Shown in pieces: positions 12,275-26,300 of a stretch of DNA of 64,000 bases. The stretch comes from Branchiostoma floridae (Eukaryota; Chordata; Leptocardii; Amphioxiformes; Branchiostomatidae). The DNA is taken from the NCBI RefSeq assembly GCF_000003815.2, contig NC_049984.1, positions 9,277,805 through 9,341,804 on the forward strand. Reading direction: 5' to 3'. Under the pieces are notes generated by a model, which had not been told where the DNA came from, searched no databases, and saw only the letters and a list, made by a program, of their open reading frames with translations. Position 1 is the stretch's first letter; each line of letters opens with the position of its first letter. The position numbers and the translations under genes were made by a program.

Positions 12275-14375
12275 GGGAACAAACTGGAAACATTCCATTT
12301 TTACACTATAGCATAAAATGTACTTTTTACAGCTATTTTAGATATCCGAAGTCTTTTGATATCTTCGAAACCAATGTACTACTTCAGATAAGGTCTTACT
12401 AGCGACCAGTAGCAGCAAACCTTTTGTGGAAAATCACGTTCCAGGGACCACTATCTCGAACGCTAGATCGCTAAGATAACCATGTAATGTTATAATTGTA
12501 CGTCTACTGTATGATTTGTGCTGTGTGGGTGTCAATCAATGATCCAAACATCCGGAAAACAGGATATAGCTTACCACCTGCAAATGTAATGTTTGCTCCA
12601 GATAAAGCATCAATTTGAGCAAGTGATTGAAAACCTACTCCCAATTCAATATTTCTTCCGGAGGGACATCTTGATAAAACACGAACATTTGTGTGGTATG
12701 GAAACAGTTAAACAAAAGGGCCTCAGTATTTCTGCACGATGCTATGAAGTGGCCGGAGAAGCTATGTCCGGTTTTCTTCGGTAGGTTGTGTTTGTATGTA
12801 ACAAGTTGTGAAGTAAACGTAATTGAGTCTTGTGTCAGTGTAGTGTATGATGACACTGTGCGTCTTTTACGGTTATTACGAAGAAAATACAAACTGAAGT
12901 TAACAGCAAAATGCCAAGCTTGTGCTCACCGTATCACGTATATCGAATGATCGGTAACATTTTCAATCCAAATATTTGCAGATTTTATAAGTAAGCGCCC
13001 AGAATGATCGAAGGTGTCTGACCAATGACCACTATATGTCGATAAGTATGCTTGTATGTATGGCATGTGATTTTGCATAGTTTACAAAACTAGTTGTAGT
13101 AAGCCAGTATTTTAATGTATTTTGACACTGCTGCAGGCGGCAGAACGTTGTAGAAGCAGAAGTTTGTTGAAGGTTACCATGTAGTCCAGACGCCTCGAAA
13201 TCTTGTTCTATTGTTCACTAGAACTTTTATCAATTGTTAGTAGTGTTAGTACTTTAGTGTGTATTTTTGTGCTAAGAAAAGCGTGTGTTTTGATCCGATT
13301 TGGTCTTGATTTTCTCGTGCATGTCTGTTTGTAAGTTTTATTGCAAGAAAACGTTATGTAGGTCAACTCATGTTAAGATTATTTGATTGGAAAATAAAAT
13401 TGTGTTACGAAAAGTTAGCCAACAGCCTGTGCAACTGTGTTTATTTCAACAAACCTTCTAAATAATCCAAATAACGGTTCTGGTATTTTACAACTAATAA
13501 AACACAAAATTTGCAAGGTTAGAACACGCCGAATCTCACGTTTCCCGCCTAATGAGAATTGTCATGCAGAAATTTAATTTTTGTCTGCGTAGAAAAAATG
13601 GCAAAGACTGGGCTAGAAATATATGATATTACATCTATACTAACCAACGTTTGGATGTAACGTTACCTTTCAGTTCACTTTATTGTCGATATTATGACTT
13701 AGGTCTCCACCTGCCTAGAACTTTCACCTGTTCAAAAACGCACATCAATTGAGATACGTTCACCAGACTGATGGAATATGATGTGTTTTACACCGAACGA
13801 AGGATTAACTGAAGTTTTCAACTTTCAACTAGTACAAATGCGGGAGGCCCATATGATACAATAGCTTCCAAAATTACAGGTTTTCGTGAATAGAGCAGAG
13901 TAGAGTAGACTATTAGTGCAGAGTAGATCCGGCAGTGCGGACCTCTCACCATGAACACATGTAACATGATTTATTGCAGATGATTTACGGCAGTGCGAAG
14001 TGGTATTTAGATTCAGCTGACGGCCGCTTGCAGCACACACCCGCCAGACTGTACGTGCCATGTCAAATGGATAGAAAGATAGGCATCTCTGGAACTATAG
14101 CCAGGCATTTAGTATGCTTTGTATGGGCGTATGCACCTGTCATCTGCACCTCGATAGCATCCAAACAATAGCCCCTAAATCATTAAATCTGTCCCATTTT
14201 GATAGTATGTCAACGTATCAAGTACAACAATATTGAGGGATGACAACACAGTCGTTTATATGAGTGTTAATTGGCCAAAATGCGTTAGGAAAAGCACGTG
14301 GTGATTCCATATGTTTTGTTGCCATCACTTCCGGGTTCCTGAAAAGGTCGGAGGTCGACTTGCACATGTCCGAAA
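12275..14375. other. 3' flank of the SAM/protease gene and IPO4 upstream region
   Basis: This holds the probable isoform B 3' UTR up to the AATAAA at 13393-13398, then unassigned sequence. Just upstream of the IPO4 start lie an E-box CACGTG at 14295-14300 and an ETS-type site CACTTCCGGG at 14327-14336, a common arrangement close to the transcription start of TATA-less genes. I see no gene here. Confidence 0.5.
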
Positions 14376-17300
14376 ATGGCGCAATCTCTGGAGACGATCT
14401 TGGAGAACTTGCTGGTCCCAGACAACGCTGTCATACAGCAGGTAGGTGTGTTAGGTGTGCACAACTCGTCATCGTGCAGTACCTCACACTGTGTGTTAAC
14501 GATAAAGTCAGATCTATGGGACTTCCCTCCGAAAGTTGCTTGAGTTGTGTGGGGATGGGGAGGGGCGGAGTGAAGGAATGTCGCCGTGTTGGAACATTTT
14601 CCCGCCCCAGGCAGCTATGAACTTGACCCATGGCCTGGCTGGCGTGATCGAGACTTATTGATCTTCAATACATACATGTCTCAATTTTCAACATCTCAAT
14701 GTTGTCCACAAAAGTATAAGATGTTCACCAATTCGAATTGGTGAAAAAATCTGGGGCCCGGATAACAACATTCCCTTGGGCATTTGAGTACTTTAGCTCT
14801 AGATCTAAGTAAAAAAAAAAGCCTAACTTCCTCCACAGTTGTCATGCCTATTGTACCTTAGAACAAGGAGGTTATATAACCTCCTTGCTTAGAACTAGAG
14901 CAATGACTTCCCAATGTAAAGTTAACGTTACTCATCTGTAATACAGATACACATCTGCACTTCTTGAATGAATTACATCCTCAGATTCCCTAGTGAGTTG
15001 ATTGTCTTTGATATCACTATGTGGGCGTGTCTATGGTCCTATGGACTGATGACTCAATGACACACATTGCATGGTAAATTAACCCCCTGCCTCTCTAGAC
15101 ATATTTATAAACACAAATTTGTAACCTTAGTCATCTTGAATTATGTACTGGGGTAGTAATTATTATGTAAGTTATATGAGGTATGATGATTCACAGCTAC
15201 ATCATATAGAAATGATAATCTAGAATTATGTTGTACCTGGGACACCATAACATTTGATGCAGGTGTTTGATGCAGGTGATACCCTGCCACATCACATCAG
15301 TTCTACTTCTATCACACAAGTTTCCTTAGAATAAAAAACGTACTCCATACGCTTGAGTGCGGTGTAGTCGGAAATTTGCATATTGGATTTTGACTTCGAA
15401 ATTGCTGTAGTTTGAAGACAACAAATTTTCTGAGGCATTTCGCATTGAAACGTGTGTTTTCTCGGGAGGGTATGACACAATTTCACAAATGGATAACGAC
15501 ATGTTCAGCCTTCGACCGTCAGGCGATCCTATCGGCAGTCTGACTGTTGCCTTGGGTGATACGGAATACACTGTGTTGTATTCTATTTTGTATGTACACT
15601 GATCCAATGTGTGACACAGTCCTCAGATCCAACAGATCATACATACCCACTGTGCCATGTTGTAACTCCCAGGCCACCACCCAGCTGCAGGAAGCCTACA
15701 AGGACCCTGCCATCGTCCCCGCCCTGTGTGGGGTACTCGGGGCCTCACAGAACCCACAGGTAAACACAGAGCTGAGATGAACTGGACAAACAATTGTCTT
15801 TTGGTTTTTATGTTATGTTTTGGGGGTATAGTTTTGTATCTGCCATGCCTTTTCTTTGTTGATGTCTTTTATTTTTGGCCATGGATAAAGAAAGATTGCA
15901 AAAAAGTAAAGAAATTGGTTACCTGTGCAACGACACAATACAATTGTATTTTTTTTGTACATAAAAGAATATGGCCCCAATATTGTAAATGTGTTTTACC
16001 GTCGTAGTGAGAGAGAAAGGGACGTTTTTGTGATGTTTGAAGTTCACGACTGAAGGCATTCTGTAATACAGTAGAAGTACAAAACACAAATTACACTATG
16101 TTGTGATCTCATGATAAAAGGCCTCAAAATATCTACTTCTGATTCAGATGATTTCACTGATCAGCTACATTCTATTTAAAATCTGATCAGTGAGAAAATT
16201 ACCAGAAAAGGTATCCTGGACTAAACTTGGGAGATTTGATTTTGTTTACCTCAGGTTCGTCAGTATGCAGCTGTGCTACTGAGGAGGAAGATTGCCAAGC
16301 AATGGAAGAAGTTTGATCAGGAAACTCAGGCCAGGTAAACATGTCTCCTCAAAATAACCAAGTAGTATGTAGTACTACATTTTGTTACTGCATGTGTGGA
16401 GTAATTCAATATAGAGACGATTTGATTTACTGTCATGTTTAGTGTTAGAAAGGAAGATTTGTTGTATTTCATTCCTTGTTTTATTTCCTTTAAAGGTCTT
16501 TAATATATTAATGTTGGTGTATCACCATTATATCTGCTGATCTGGGAATATTTCTTGTTAATGTATAGCCTAATGTACTTTTGATGAGTCAGAGATGTAG
16601 ACTTAATCGAAATAGTGTCACTTTGTATCATGACTCAGGATGATTTTAAGCCATTTATTATTTCTTCGCAGCCTGAAAGCTACACTTCTGCAGGTTTTGG
16701 TACAGGAGCCAGAGTGAGTCATTATTTGTTATCTATCCTGTTTCCTTCTCATTGTCACAAATGTACCTTTCAAATGACAGTAAATGTATTGAAAATGCGT
16801 TTAAGTTCGTGTGGATTTAAATTCACGGTAGCGGGAAAATGGAGTGTTCGCTGTGTAGCACCATCCCGTGAATTTATTGTATTGTCTTGGAACACCAGGC
16901 GCCTCTACGAACCGCCAGTCCGAAACCGCTTACTGTCACTACAGTGGTTGTTCACCCTTTGCTTGAAGGTTTGATGGTACAGTCCATAAATGTAACTAAT
17001 TCCAGCTCCCTGTTCATGAGAACTGATATCATTACCCCTGTTCTGTAGGCGGACAGTGCGACATGCGGCAGCTCAGATAGTTGGAGCCGTGGCCAGGCAT
17101 GAACTGCAGGAAGGCAAGTGGCCAGAACTGCTGCAGTTTATACAGGACCTCATCAGGGATAATGAGCCTAGCAAGAGAGAGGTGAGGATGATTCATAAAA
17201 CCAGCCTAGATAAATTGCTGTTGGCTTCCCGCATTGGAATTGTAACACTATTAATAGTAAGTATATACCATACCACAGGTAGTGTTTGGATTTGAAATGA

Positions 17301-20300
17301 ACCTTGTGAAATTGTATTGCAAGATATAATACATAGACACTACAGTGCTGGTATACCTAAAAATTATATCAGTAAAACGAAAGTGTACACTAGATGAAGA
17401 AGAACTATAATGGGAGTCATTTTATTTGTACCATAGTAACAATATCTTAATTTTCTTGGAGACAATTGCTGTGCCTATCACTGCTCTGTTTTACAGTTCC
17501 ACAGAATGTACAGGATTGTTCTACTACATTTTCAGATGGGGATGTTTGTCCTGAGCACAGTTTGTGACACATCAGCACAAGGACTGCAGCCCCACTTTGC
17601 CTCCCTGTTTGCTCTGTTTAACACAACATTGGAAGATGTGGACAACCGTGCAGTACCGTTTTACACCATACAAGCCATGACATCCCTGGTGGAGTACTGT
17701 GGTACTGAGGAGGCTGTGAGTATACACATGAAGTGGTAGTAGATTGCCTGTGCAACAATGCCCTCTAGAATGGCAGAAGCAGTGTGTATATGTAATATTA
17801 ATACATTTTGTGTTAGACTATAATGCTATGGTTATTCTATTCTGAGAAAACTGATATACAAATCAACATGTTACACCAGATACTATGAGTTTGCATTCTG
17901 TTTTTAGATATGTTCTCAGAACAACCTTTTGCTTTGCAGGGAACATTCCAGAAGCTGATTCCCAAGGTGTTGGCAGTGATACGACACCTCCTCCTGCAGG
18001 ATGAGGTATCATGTCTTACTTCTTACCGCAGTTCCTTCTGTAAACTCTGTATTTCTGAAATGAACTGAAGTATCTTAAATTGTGTCCATGGCTTTAGCAT
18101 AAGTTGTCTCCATGTCTTGAGCAAGATTCTATCCATTGCAAAAATTTTTGGTTATGAATTTTTGATCTTAATGGGATGTACATCTTGACTGGCAGGTAAA
18201 CTTCAATGAGGAATCAGCAGTCCACAGGTAATGATAACAATACCTTTGTTTTGTTTCTGGCAGGACCAAGCATGCGAAGCCCTGGAAATATTTGATGAAC
18301 TGGTAGAATGTGAGGTTACGATTGTGGTGCCACATCTGAAGGATATCATGCAGTTTTGTCTTGAGGTACATGAATATAACAGTTATGATGAAGTATTAGA
18401 GCCTAGAATATGTAATAAATGACTTTCTTATGAATTATCATTTTATGACTGCATTTTAAAACATTTTTTTAGATATTTAGCAATATGTAAGTTTTAGAAG
18501 TATAGTAGATGCAAAGGATTGAAATGGAATATGACTCATTATAGATAATCCCGTTTGCAGGTGTCAAGTAATGCTGAGCTGGGTGACAACATCAGGGTGA
18601 AGGCACTGTCCTTCGTCAGCTGGCTCACGAGGCTCAAGAAAAAGGTACCAAACTGGTCTCCATAGTAACAGTTTTAGAATCAGGACAAAACTCACAATAA
18701 TAACTGAAAGCCAACAGTTCTACACTATACTGCTAAGCTGTTCACAGACATTCTGTGCTGTCAGCTCTAGAACTAACTAGAAAAAGGAAAAGCTGTACAA
18801 ATGCTAGAAAGGCAACATTTTCTCGCAAATGCAGAATGCTTTTTCCGTTTTAGTATTGTGTGTGAATAAAAAAAATACATCTGCTTGATGTTTTTACCAG
18901 GTCCTTAACATACTTATACTATACTATTAGGCTCACCTACAGTATTATGTGCAAGTAAACAAAAATGCTCATATTTCCAATAACAGCTAATATCTAATCT
19001 AAGCTCTGATTGGATACAGGCAGAAGAAGAAGAAAGAAAGTAACAAAACGCACCAGCAAAAAACAGTATATTTTGCCCTACTAATAATTGTCTCCTGCAT
19101 CCAGCTTGTCCTTTCCTTTGTTACATTCTTCATAGTTATGGATAGTGGGATCACAGTGTTTTTCTCCCCTCTATGACCAGTCCATCCTGAAGCACAAGCT
19201 GGTGGAACCGGTGCTGAGTGTGGTGTTCCCCATCATGTGCACACCTGCTGCAGAGGGGGAGGACGACCCAGACGACACCTTCATCGACGAGTTAGAGGCC
19301 AGCACACCATCGTCATTTGCATCACAGGTGATGTCACAGATAATTCACCAGCTCTTCTTTGTACATTCTATACACAGTAGCTTTATTATGTAATGCCTCT
19401 CTATACTGTTGATTATAGTTGCCCTTAACCCTAGTCCTGCTGAGAATTTTTTTTTGCCAATTTAACTCACTTAAGCTGGTTTATTGATCAGATCATTAAA
19501 ACTTGACCTATTCTGTGCTGCTGCTGCAGATTTACCTCCCCAATCGATGCGGTTTCCTGAGGTATGCCAAACCCATAAAGATACTGGACCCACATAAAGG
19601 CATTATATACAAAATGTACGTGCAACCTGTACACATAGAGGCTCAGCAGGACAAGGCTGTTCAGGGCTCGAAATACTGGGTGCATGTGCACCCAGGTGCA
19701 CCCAAAATTGGAGCTGTGCACCCAATTATTTTCTGTGGGTGCACAGGGTGCACCCAAATATTTTCTTACGTCTATGTATGTAAAGATATCAAAGTATACT
19801 AAGTAATACTATACATCATATTCTTGACATCTAAGTGTTAGAAAGGTAAAAAAAGTCTGTCATGGTACTTGTTTAAGAATTTGATAGCTTGTAACAAAGT
19901 TTTATTATTAGGTTATTAGTTAAATATAAGTGGTGCACCCAAAAATTTTTTGGTGCACCCAAATTTTTAAGCTGGGTGCACCAGTGCACCTAATACCCAA
20001 AATGAATTTCGAGCCCTGCTGTTTAATCAAGTTGTGATGAATAGACTTGTTACTTGTTTGGCATGAAGTCAAACCACTCTCATGTAAGATGTACACATAC
20101 ATGTATATAGTTGTTCTGCATAGCCTAGTGTTGGTGTGTTAAAGGCAACCTAAGCAATATCACATTGTTAAAAGTGGAAATATTCTGAATAAGGCAGTCT
20201 GTATAATATTGACATCTGATGCACTATTTTAGCACATTTACATCATTATTTCATAAATTGATCCGTTAAAAACAGCGCGGGAATGAGTTGCACAAGGATT

Positions 20301-23300
20301 CCAGATCAAGTCCTTATTTTTGGGGGGTACAATAATAAGGAATATCCTCGTGCAACTTGTCTCTGGGTTGTTTTTAACCGCTCAGAGTATCAAATTATGA
20401 TGTAAATGTAAGAATACAGTGCAGTAGATGTCAATATCATGCAGATTGCCTTATTCAGAATATTTCCACTTTGACGCTGTAATATTGCTTAGGTTGCCTT
20501 TAACTGTTATCTATTCTGCAGGTCATCGATGTCATGGCACTCAATCTTCCTCCTGAGAAGCTCATCACTCCACTGGTACCCTTTCATTTCCCTCCTATAG
20601 ATAAATTCAATTACATTCTAGGAGAAGATGTATCTTATTGTATACGCTAGATAGGTAAATGCATCAAAGACTGCTTAGACCTTAGAACAGTATTGTAAAT
20701 GATAGGTTAAATTCAACATGCTGATTTATTCATATATTGCTACTGGTACTCAGGGTTATTGACCTGTATCCACTTGCTTGTATGTATACTAGTAGAAGAC
20801 CTTATGAAAGTCCCTGTACTTTTGATGTCTCAATAAAGATTGCTGTTGTATTAGGACATTAGATTGTTAATAAAAAGTCTACATGGAATCATGAAATATT
20901 GAAAAAAGGTCTAAATGATTTGAGAGACTTTCCAGACATGCATTTCATTGTAAAAGTAATAAGACAGGCTGTATTTTCTTTTCCCAGATGCAGCTGGTGG
21001 GCCCAGCCCTGGAGAGTGAGAACCCGTACCAGAGGAAGGCTGGACTCATCTCTATGGCAGTTATAGCAGAGGGCTGCTCAGATCACATCCAGAAGAAGTA
21101 AGAATTTAGATACAGGGCAAATCTCAAATGACTGAAGCAAAGAAATTTTCATTTAACAGGGCTCGAAATACCACCTGCATATGCAGGTTAGTGCAGGTAA
21201 AAATGGAGCTGTGCAGGTATTTCTGGTGTCTACCTGCACTTAACCTGCACTGGTCCATGTACTGGGTTGTATACATAAATGTCCCAGGTGCATGTGGACT
21301 GTTCTTAACTGCATTGACTGTTACCACCTATAAAGTATAAAAGAAAAAAATAGCAATGGTTCTTGAACAATAGTATGATCCATACTTCCAAAATTCAGAG
21401 TGGTGCAGGTAAAATGGTGCAGGTAATTTTCAATGTTACCTGCACCAGTGCAGGTATGCAGAAAAAAGTATTTCAATGCCCTGATTTATTAACATGATAA
21501 TGATATGAGCTTGAAGATTTATACATATATTTGCATTCCATTGTATTTGTTTCAGGTGTCTAGAACCCTTTCTTCAAGTCACCTGCAAAAGTAAGTGTGT
21601 GCTTTTGTGGTTGAAGACATGCAAAACTCTTGATGTTTTCAATAGTCTACAGTTGTTTTGAGGTTATCTACATGTTACTCAATAGAAATCTGTTGGTGAT
21701 CCAGTGCTTGACTTCTGTGCTGTTACAGATATCTCTGATCCAAACCCCATCATCAGGAACGCTGCCCTGTTCACCATGGGCCAGTTCTCAGAACACCTAC
21801 AGGTACATTTGTATGTTGGGGCTTATTCTTTTGTTACCTGTAAAGCAGTCATAGAAGCTTGCAATATAGATGAAACTACACCTTGGAAGGTGCTGATAGG
21901 TTGTTACTGGCAGGAGACAAACATTAGGTATAAATTTCAATATATTTAGTTTGTATAGTGTAACATCACTGGTAGTGTGAAGGAGTAACCTGGGGTTGAT
22001 TAATCAAAGACTTGAAATGGGAGAGATGTTTTGTGAAAATTTATTTGAAAAAGACCAGAAGAATGCCATGTGAGTTTCTGTCATGCTGAATGTATTATTT
22101 GAAAAGTAGCATCAGTATCATAATTCCATTGGGTATCCTAAAACCAGCACATAAATATAAAATGTCATTATCAAGGCCTTCTCAAGAATGTCCTTAACAC
22201 CTCCATGTCTGAAGTGTGCATACCTGAAGGATTCATCAGTAGATCTCTTTGACTTTCCCTTTCTTTCATGTGGCAGTCCAAGAGTACCTGGCAAAATTAT
22301 CAGACTTACTGGTAGTGTTACAATGTATGTTGTTAAGTGAACACTGAGGTTGTGGAGAAGAAAGCAAGAAATCTGTTGGATTTTTTACAGCCTGGAATCA
22401 CAAAGTACCATGGAGACATTGTTCCTCTCCTGATCAACCACCTGATGCAGGGAGAACACAGCAGTAAGGAAGGCATCACAAAAACGTACTACGCACTGGA
22501 GGAGTTTGTGGAAAATCTAGGTGGGTGCTCTTCTTTTCACCATCAAGCGGCCGCCTGAAAGTTCTGTTGGTAATTTGCTCAGGATTTTACATTACTTAAT
22601 TCTGTTCACTGACTGAGGAATTACAGAAAATATAGAAAAAATGAAGATATGGAAAAAAATCTAGGAAGTAGCATCTTACTCTTGATCTTCTGTCTTCTGC
22701 CATGCTTCCTCCAACTACAAAATAATGTACTTGCAGAAGCATAATGCTTCATATCAATCAAGGATGAAAAAAGGAAAAAAACTATTTTCCAATGTTTGTG
22801 TCTTTACTTAACATTTTATTTTGACATGTCATGATATTTCCTGATGACATGTACATGTAGATGACCCAAGTTAAAGGAATACTTCATCCCAATGACAGTA
22901 CCACCCTGTATGTTGTCCATGTAGGTAAGGATATCCTGCCATACCTGCCTGCACTCATGGAGAGTCTTCTGTCAGCTCTGACCACCAGCCAGGCTGTGCA
23001 CATCAAGGAGCTGGCCATCAGTGCTATTGGGGCCATAGGTAGGAGTCAAACTGAGTAAAACTCCCCATAGAAATACTTCTGTAAAACAGTTAGATGTATT
23101 TTCAGCAGAGGTTGGGGTCTAGCTCAATCATTCAGCCTTGGCCAGACTTCTGTCACAGACTTCTGTCACAGAGCAGTTGTAGACAGACATGATAGATAGT
23201 GAATTGTCACACCAAGACAAGGTAGTATTGACTTGGCTTGACATGGAATGAAAAATACTGATTTTTGGCGATGCCTCAGAGGCTAGGTGGTATTGACTTG

Positions 23301-26300
23301 GTTCGACAAAAATAGTCTTAGACTAATGATTTTTACATCTGTGTACATATTTTCATTCTACAATCTATAGTGTATTGTTACTACTAGTACTCAGTCTGTT
23401 GAAATTTGAGAAACGGGAACTGTAATTTTCTGTTTGTTTTGCACACTTCTAGCCAATGCAGCAGGTGAGGCCATGGTGCCGTACTTCCAGCAGGTGATGG
23501 AGCAGCTGAAGCCGTACATCGTCCAGGTGCTGCCTGAGAGCCACCAGGTGCTGCAGGTGCAGGCACTGGGTCAGTCATCTGAACTCTGCTCTATATCTTA
23601 ATCTTGTTCCTATTCATAAGACAAAGTGGAATTCACTCAATAAATGTTAAACATTAGGTGCAATGAAACGATGTTAAACATTAGGACGCGGTAAGTGATA
23701 TAGGCACAACAATTGTAGGGGCGTCCTGGGGCATCCACCTTCAATGGTACAGAGGTTTAAAGAATTTTAAGTTAAAAAGGTGCATTCTACTCTCATGTCC
23801 CTAATAAACATACCTTCCGGAATAAACATACCCCCCGGACAAATCGTCAATATCTAATAAACGTACCCTCCGGAATAAACATACCCCCCGGAAAATTACC
23901 AAATTGACATGTATTAACTGTGAACATGCTACTTCTGTCCAAAGAAAAGGAGATGATAAGCAGGTAGGTCTTTTTATTCATTTATGCCTAAGAACCACAT
24001 CAGTTAGTTCTATAAATGATGAGCTGAAGAACTATAGATATCTTGTTCGAATCATGATGTTTTCTCAATTTTTTTAATAAAAGGTAAGTTGAAATTCGCA
24101 GTGAAACCTGCCTTAGGGTCACCTGAGTATAGGGGCCACGTAACTGGCCATGCGGTCAGTTTTCGTTGGTCCCTTGGATTTTTCCCGTTGACCTAAGCAT
24201 TAAGAAATTAGTCTATAGTGGTCATCTGTCGAATGCGGTCGCGGCCAGACGATTTTCAGTCCGGCCGCTATGCCAACACTGCCGTCACGGACGCGTGGCC
24301 GGCCGCGGTACGCTGCGCTAAATATAATAATCCACGAGGGGATCACGTTTTTTTTTTTTTTTCTGTACTACATCAGCAAGATGTCGGTTCAACTTGGACT
24401 CTTTATGAAGGAGACATTGAATAAAGAAAACATTATACAAAATTATGTGATTTTATGCGAAGTGTTGTTGAATTCACGTGGCGTTTTTTTCTCATCTCAG
24501 ACTCTTTGCACTTCTACCCTTCTCTACATCGTCATTTCTGTGCAGACTGGAAGGCTATATGGGCAGATTTTACAAATAGACCGTCCGTTCATGTATCTGA
24601 TGTTTTAGGTTCTTGAAATGCATGTAAAGCTGTACCAATTTTCGTATTCCGCGGGCCAAAAATGGAAATCTCCGTCTTTCGGTTTTTCTCCAACATGGCG
24701 TCGCTGCAGCTGTAAACAAGGTCACTAGGGGTCAGTGGACGACTCCACTTTTACCAAGGTAAAATATCGCAACAAGATTTCTGATGTATAGCATAAAATA
24801 CAGTGATTACGGTATAAAACGATGAAAATCTATTAACTAAAAGTTAGATATGTGAAAAGTAGACTAAGGTTGATTTTTGTCAAAGAAATAAGCCTACGTT
24901 AAGAAAGTTTTATTTCGACGTGACCATCTCGGCATAATGGCACATGCATCTACAAAGGAAAGTTGTGGCGGTTTGATGCTTAGAAATGATTATGAACTTG
25001 CTGTTTTTACCGACGATTTCCTGTCGTTTGGGAGAATTTGCGGCGTCAAAACTCATATCACAAGGGAAACGAAGTTATAGTTGTTATTTTTACGTCCAGT
25101 ATTTATTATGTGAACGAATCACTCTTCCGCCGAAAGCGCATGGAACCACAAGACCGGCGGGAAATTCCTCGTGCAAGGTGCTGGTTTACGATGTAAACAG
25201 AGACTGTAAACTACTACTAAATTAAAACTAAAAGTTATTTATGTAAAAATTGTATTTCAAAACGTCAGTGTGGTGTTTTATTTTCCCCCAAGAACAACAT
25301 AATACTTCGTAGCGTCATAGCGAGATCGACCGAAATCACCGAAAGAGTACCGCGTACGCGTACACGCTCATGGAAATCCGCGCCGTTTCGCCCGAAAAAT
25401 AGAGAATTTTGAGCAAAAATACCGCGGAAATATGGGCAGAAAACTCCAAAAATTCAATTCTTTGAGGGTCCTGGCTAAGCAAAGCCCCAATTTTCAGAAA
25501 AAAAATAAACGTACCGTCCAAAATAAGAACGTACCGGGTGGATTGTGAGGCTGAAAAAAATAAACGTCCCGGTACGTTTATTAGGGACATGAGAGTAAGG
25601 TATCCCGAGGGCTAAAATTACTACTGTCAGAGACCTAGTGGCATCCCTGGTCAGTCAGAATTTCATGCTTGTCAGAGGGTCTGCTCCTCAATGTAAGGGC
25701 GTCTAGTGTGTCCAATTTCTTGTTATTTAAAAAGAAAGTATGTCCAGATGATGCATGCCTGGCTGGCTAAAAGCCTGTTTCAGTACAAAGACGGTTACAC
25801 TTAGCACACTGATAATCACCTAATGATATATGTGCTGTTTTTTCCCCGCAGACACATTGGGCATGTTTGCCAGGACTATTGGTGAGCAGCACTTCCTGCC
25901 CATGGCGGAGGAGTGTATACAGCTGGGCCTCAAGTTGGTGGAGGAGGTTGATGACCCTGACCTCAGAAGATGCAGGTGATGATGATAGAGTTGAAACTGT
26001 TACATTTGAGTTGGGGAAAGAAAGGAAAATACCAACACTATTCCTTTTGAAAGAGCACCAAAGTCTTCTTTCAAAGATGAAATGTCTGTTTGTCAGCGAT
26101 AGCTTTTGGAATGTTTTAACTTTCAGCCTGTTTAGGTAGCCAATTTGCAATAAATTTGTATTGGTTATGGGGCAAGGCAGCAGGGAGAAGGTAAAATTGT
26201 TTGAGCTAAACTTGCATTGTGTTGTTAGTAACTAGTAACCTTAACCAACAGAATAAAACAGGAACAATTTAAAGGAAACCAAAAGTAAAGTAAACTTTTA

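Noticed and set aside
24218-24608. Possible transposase fragment in the 1.8-kb TA-flanked element
   Set aside because: Frames are short, interrupted by a poly-T run, and show no DDE-like motif pattern.
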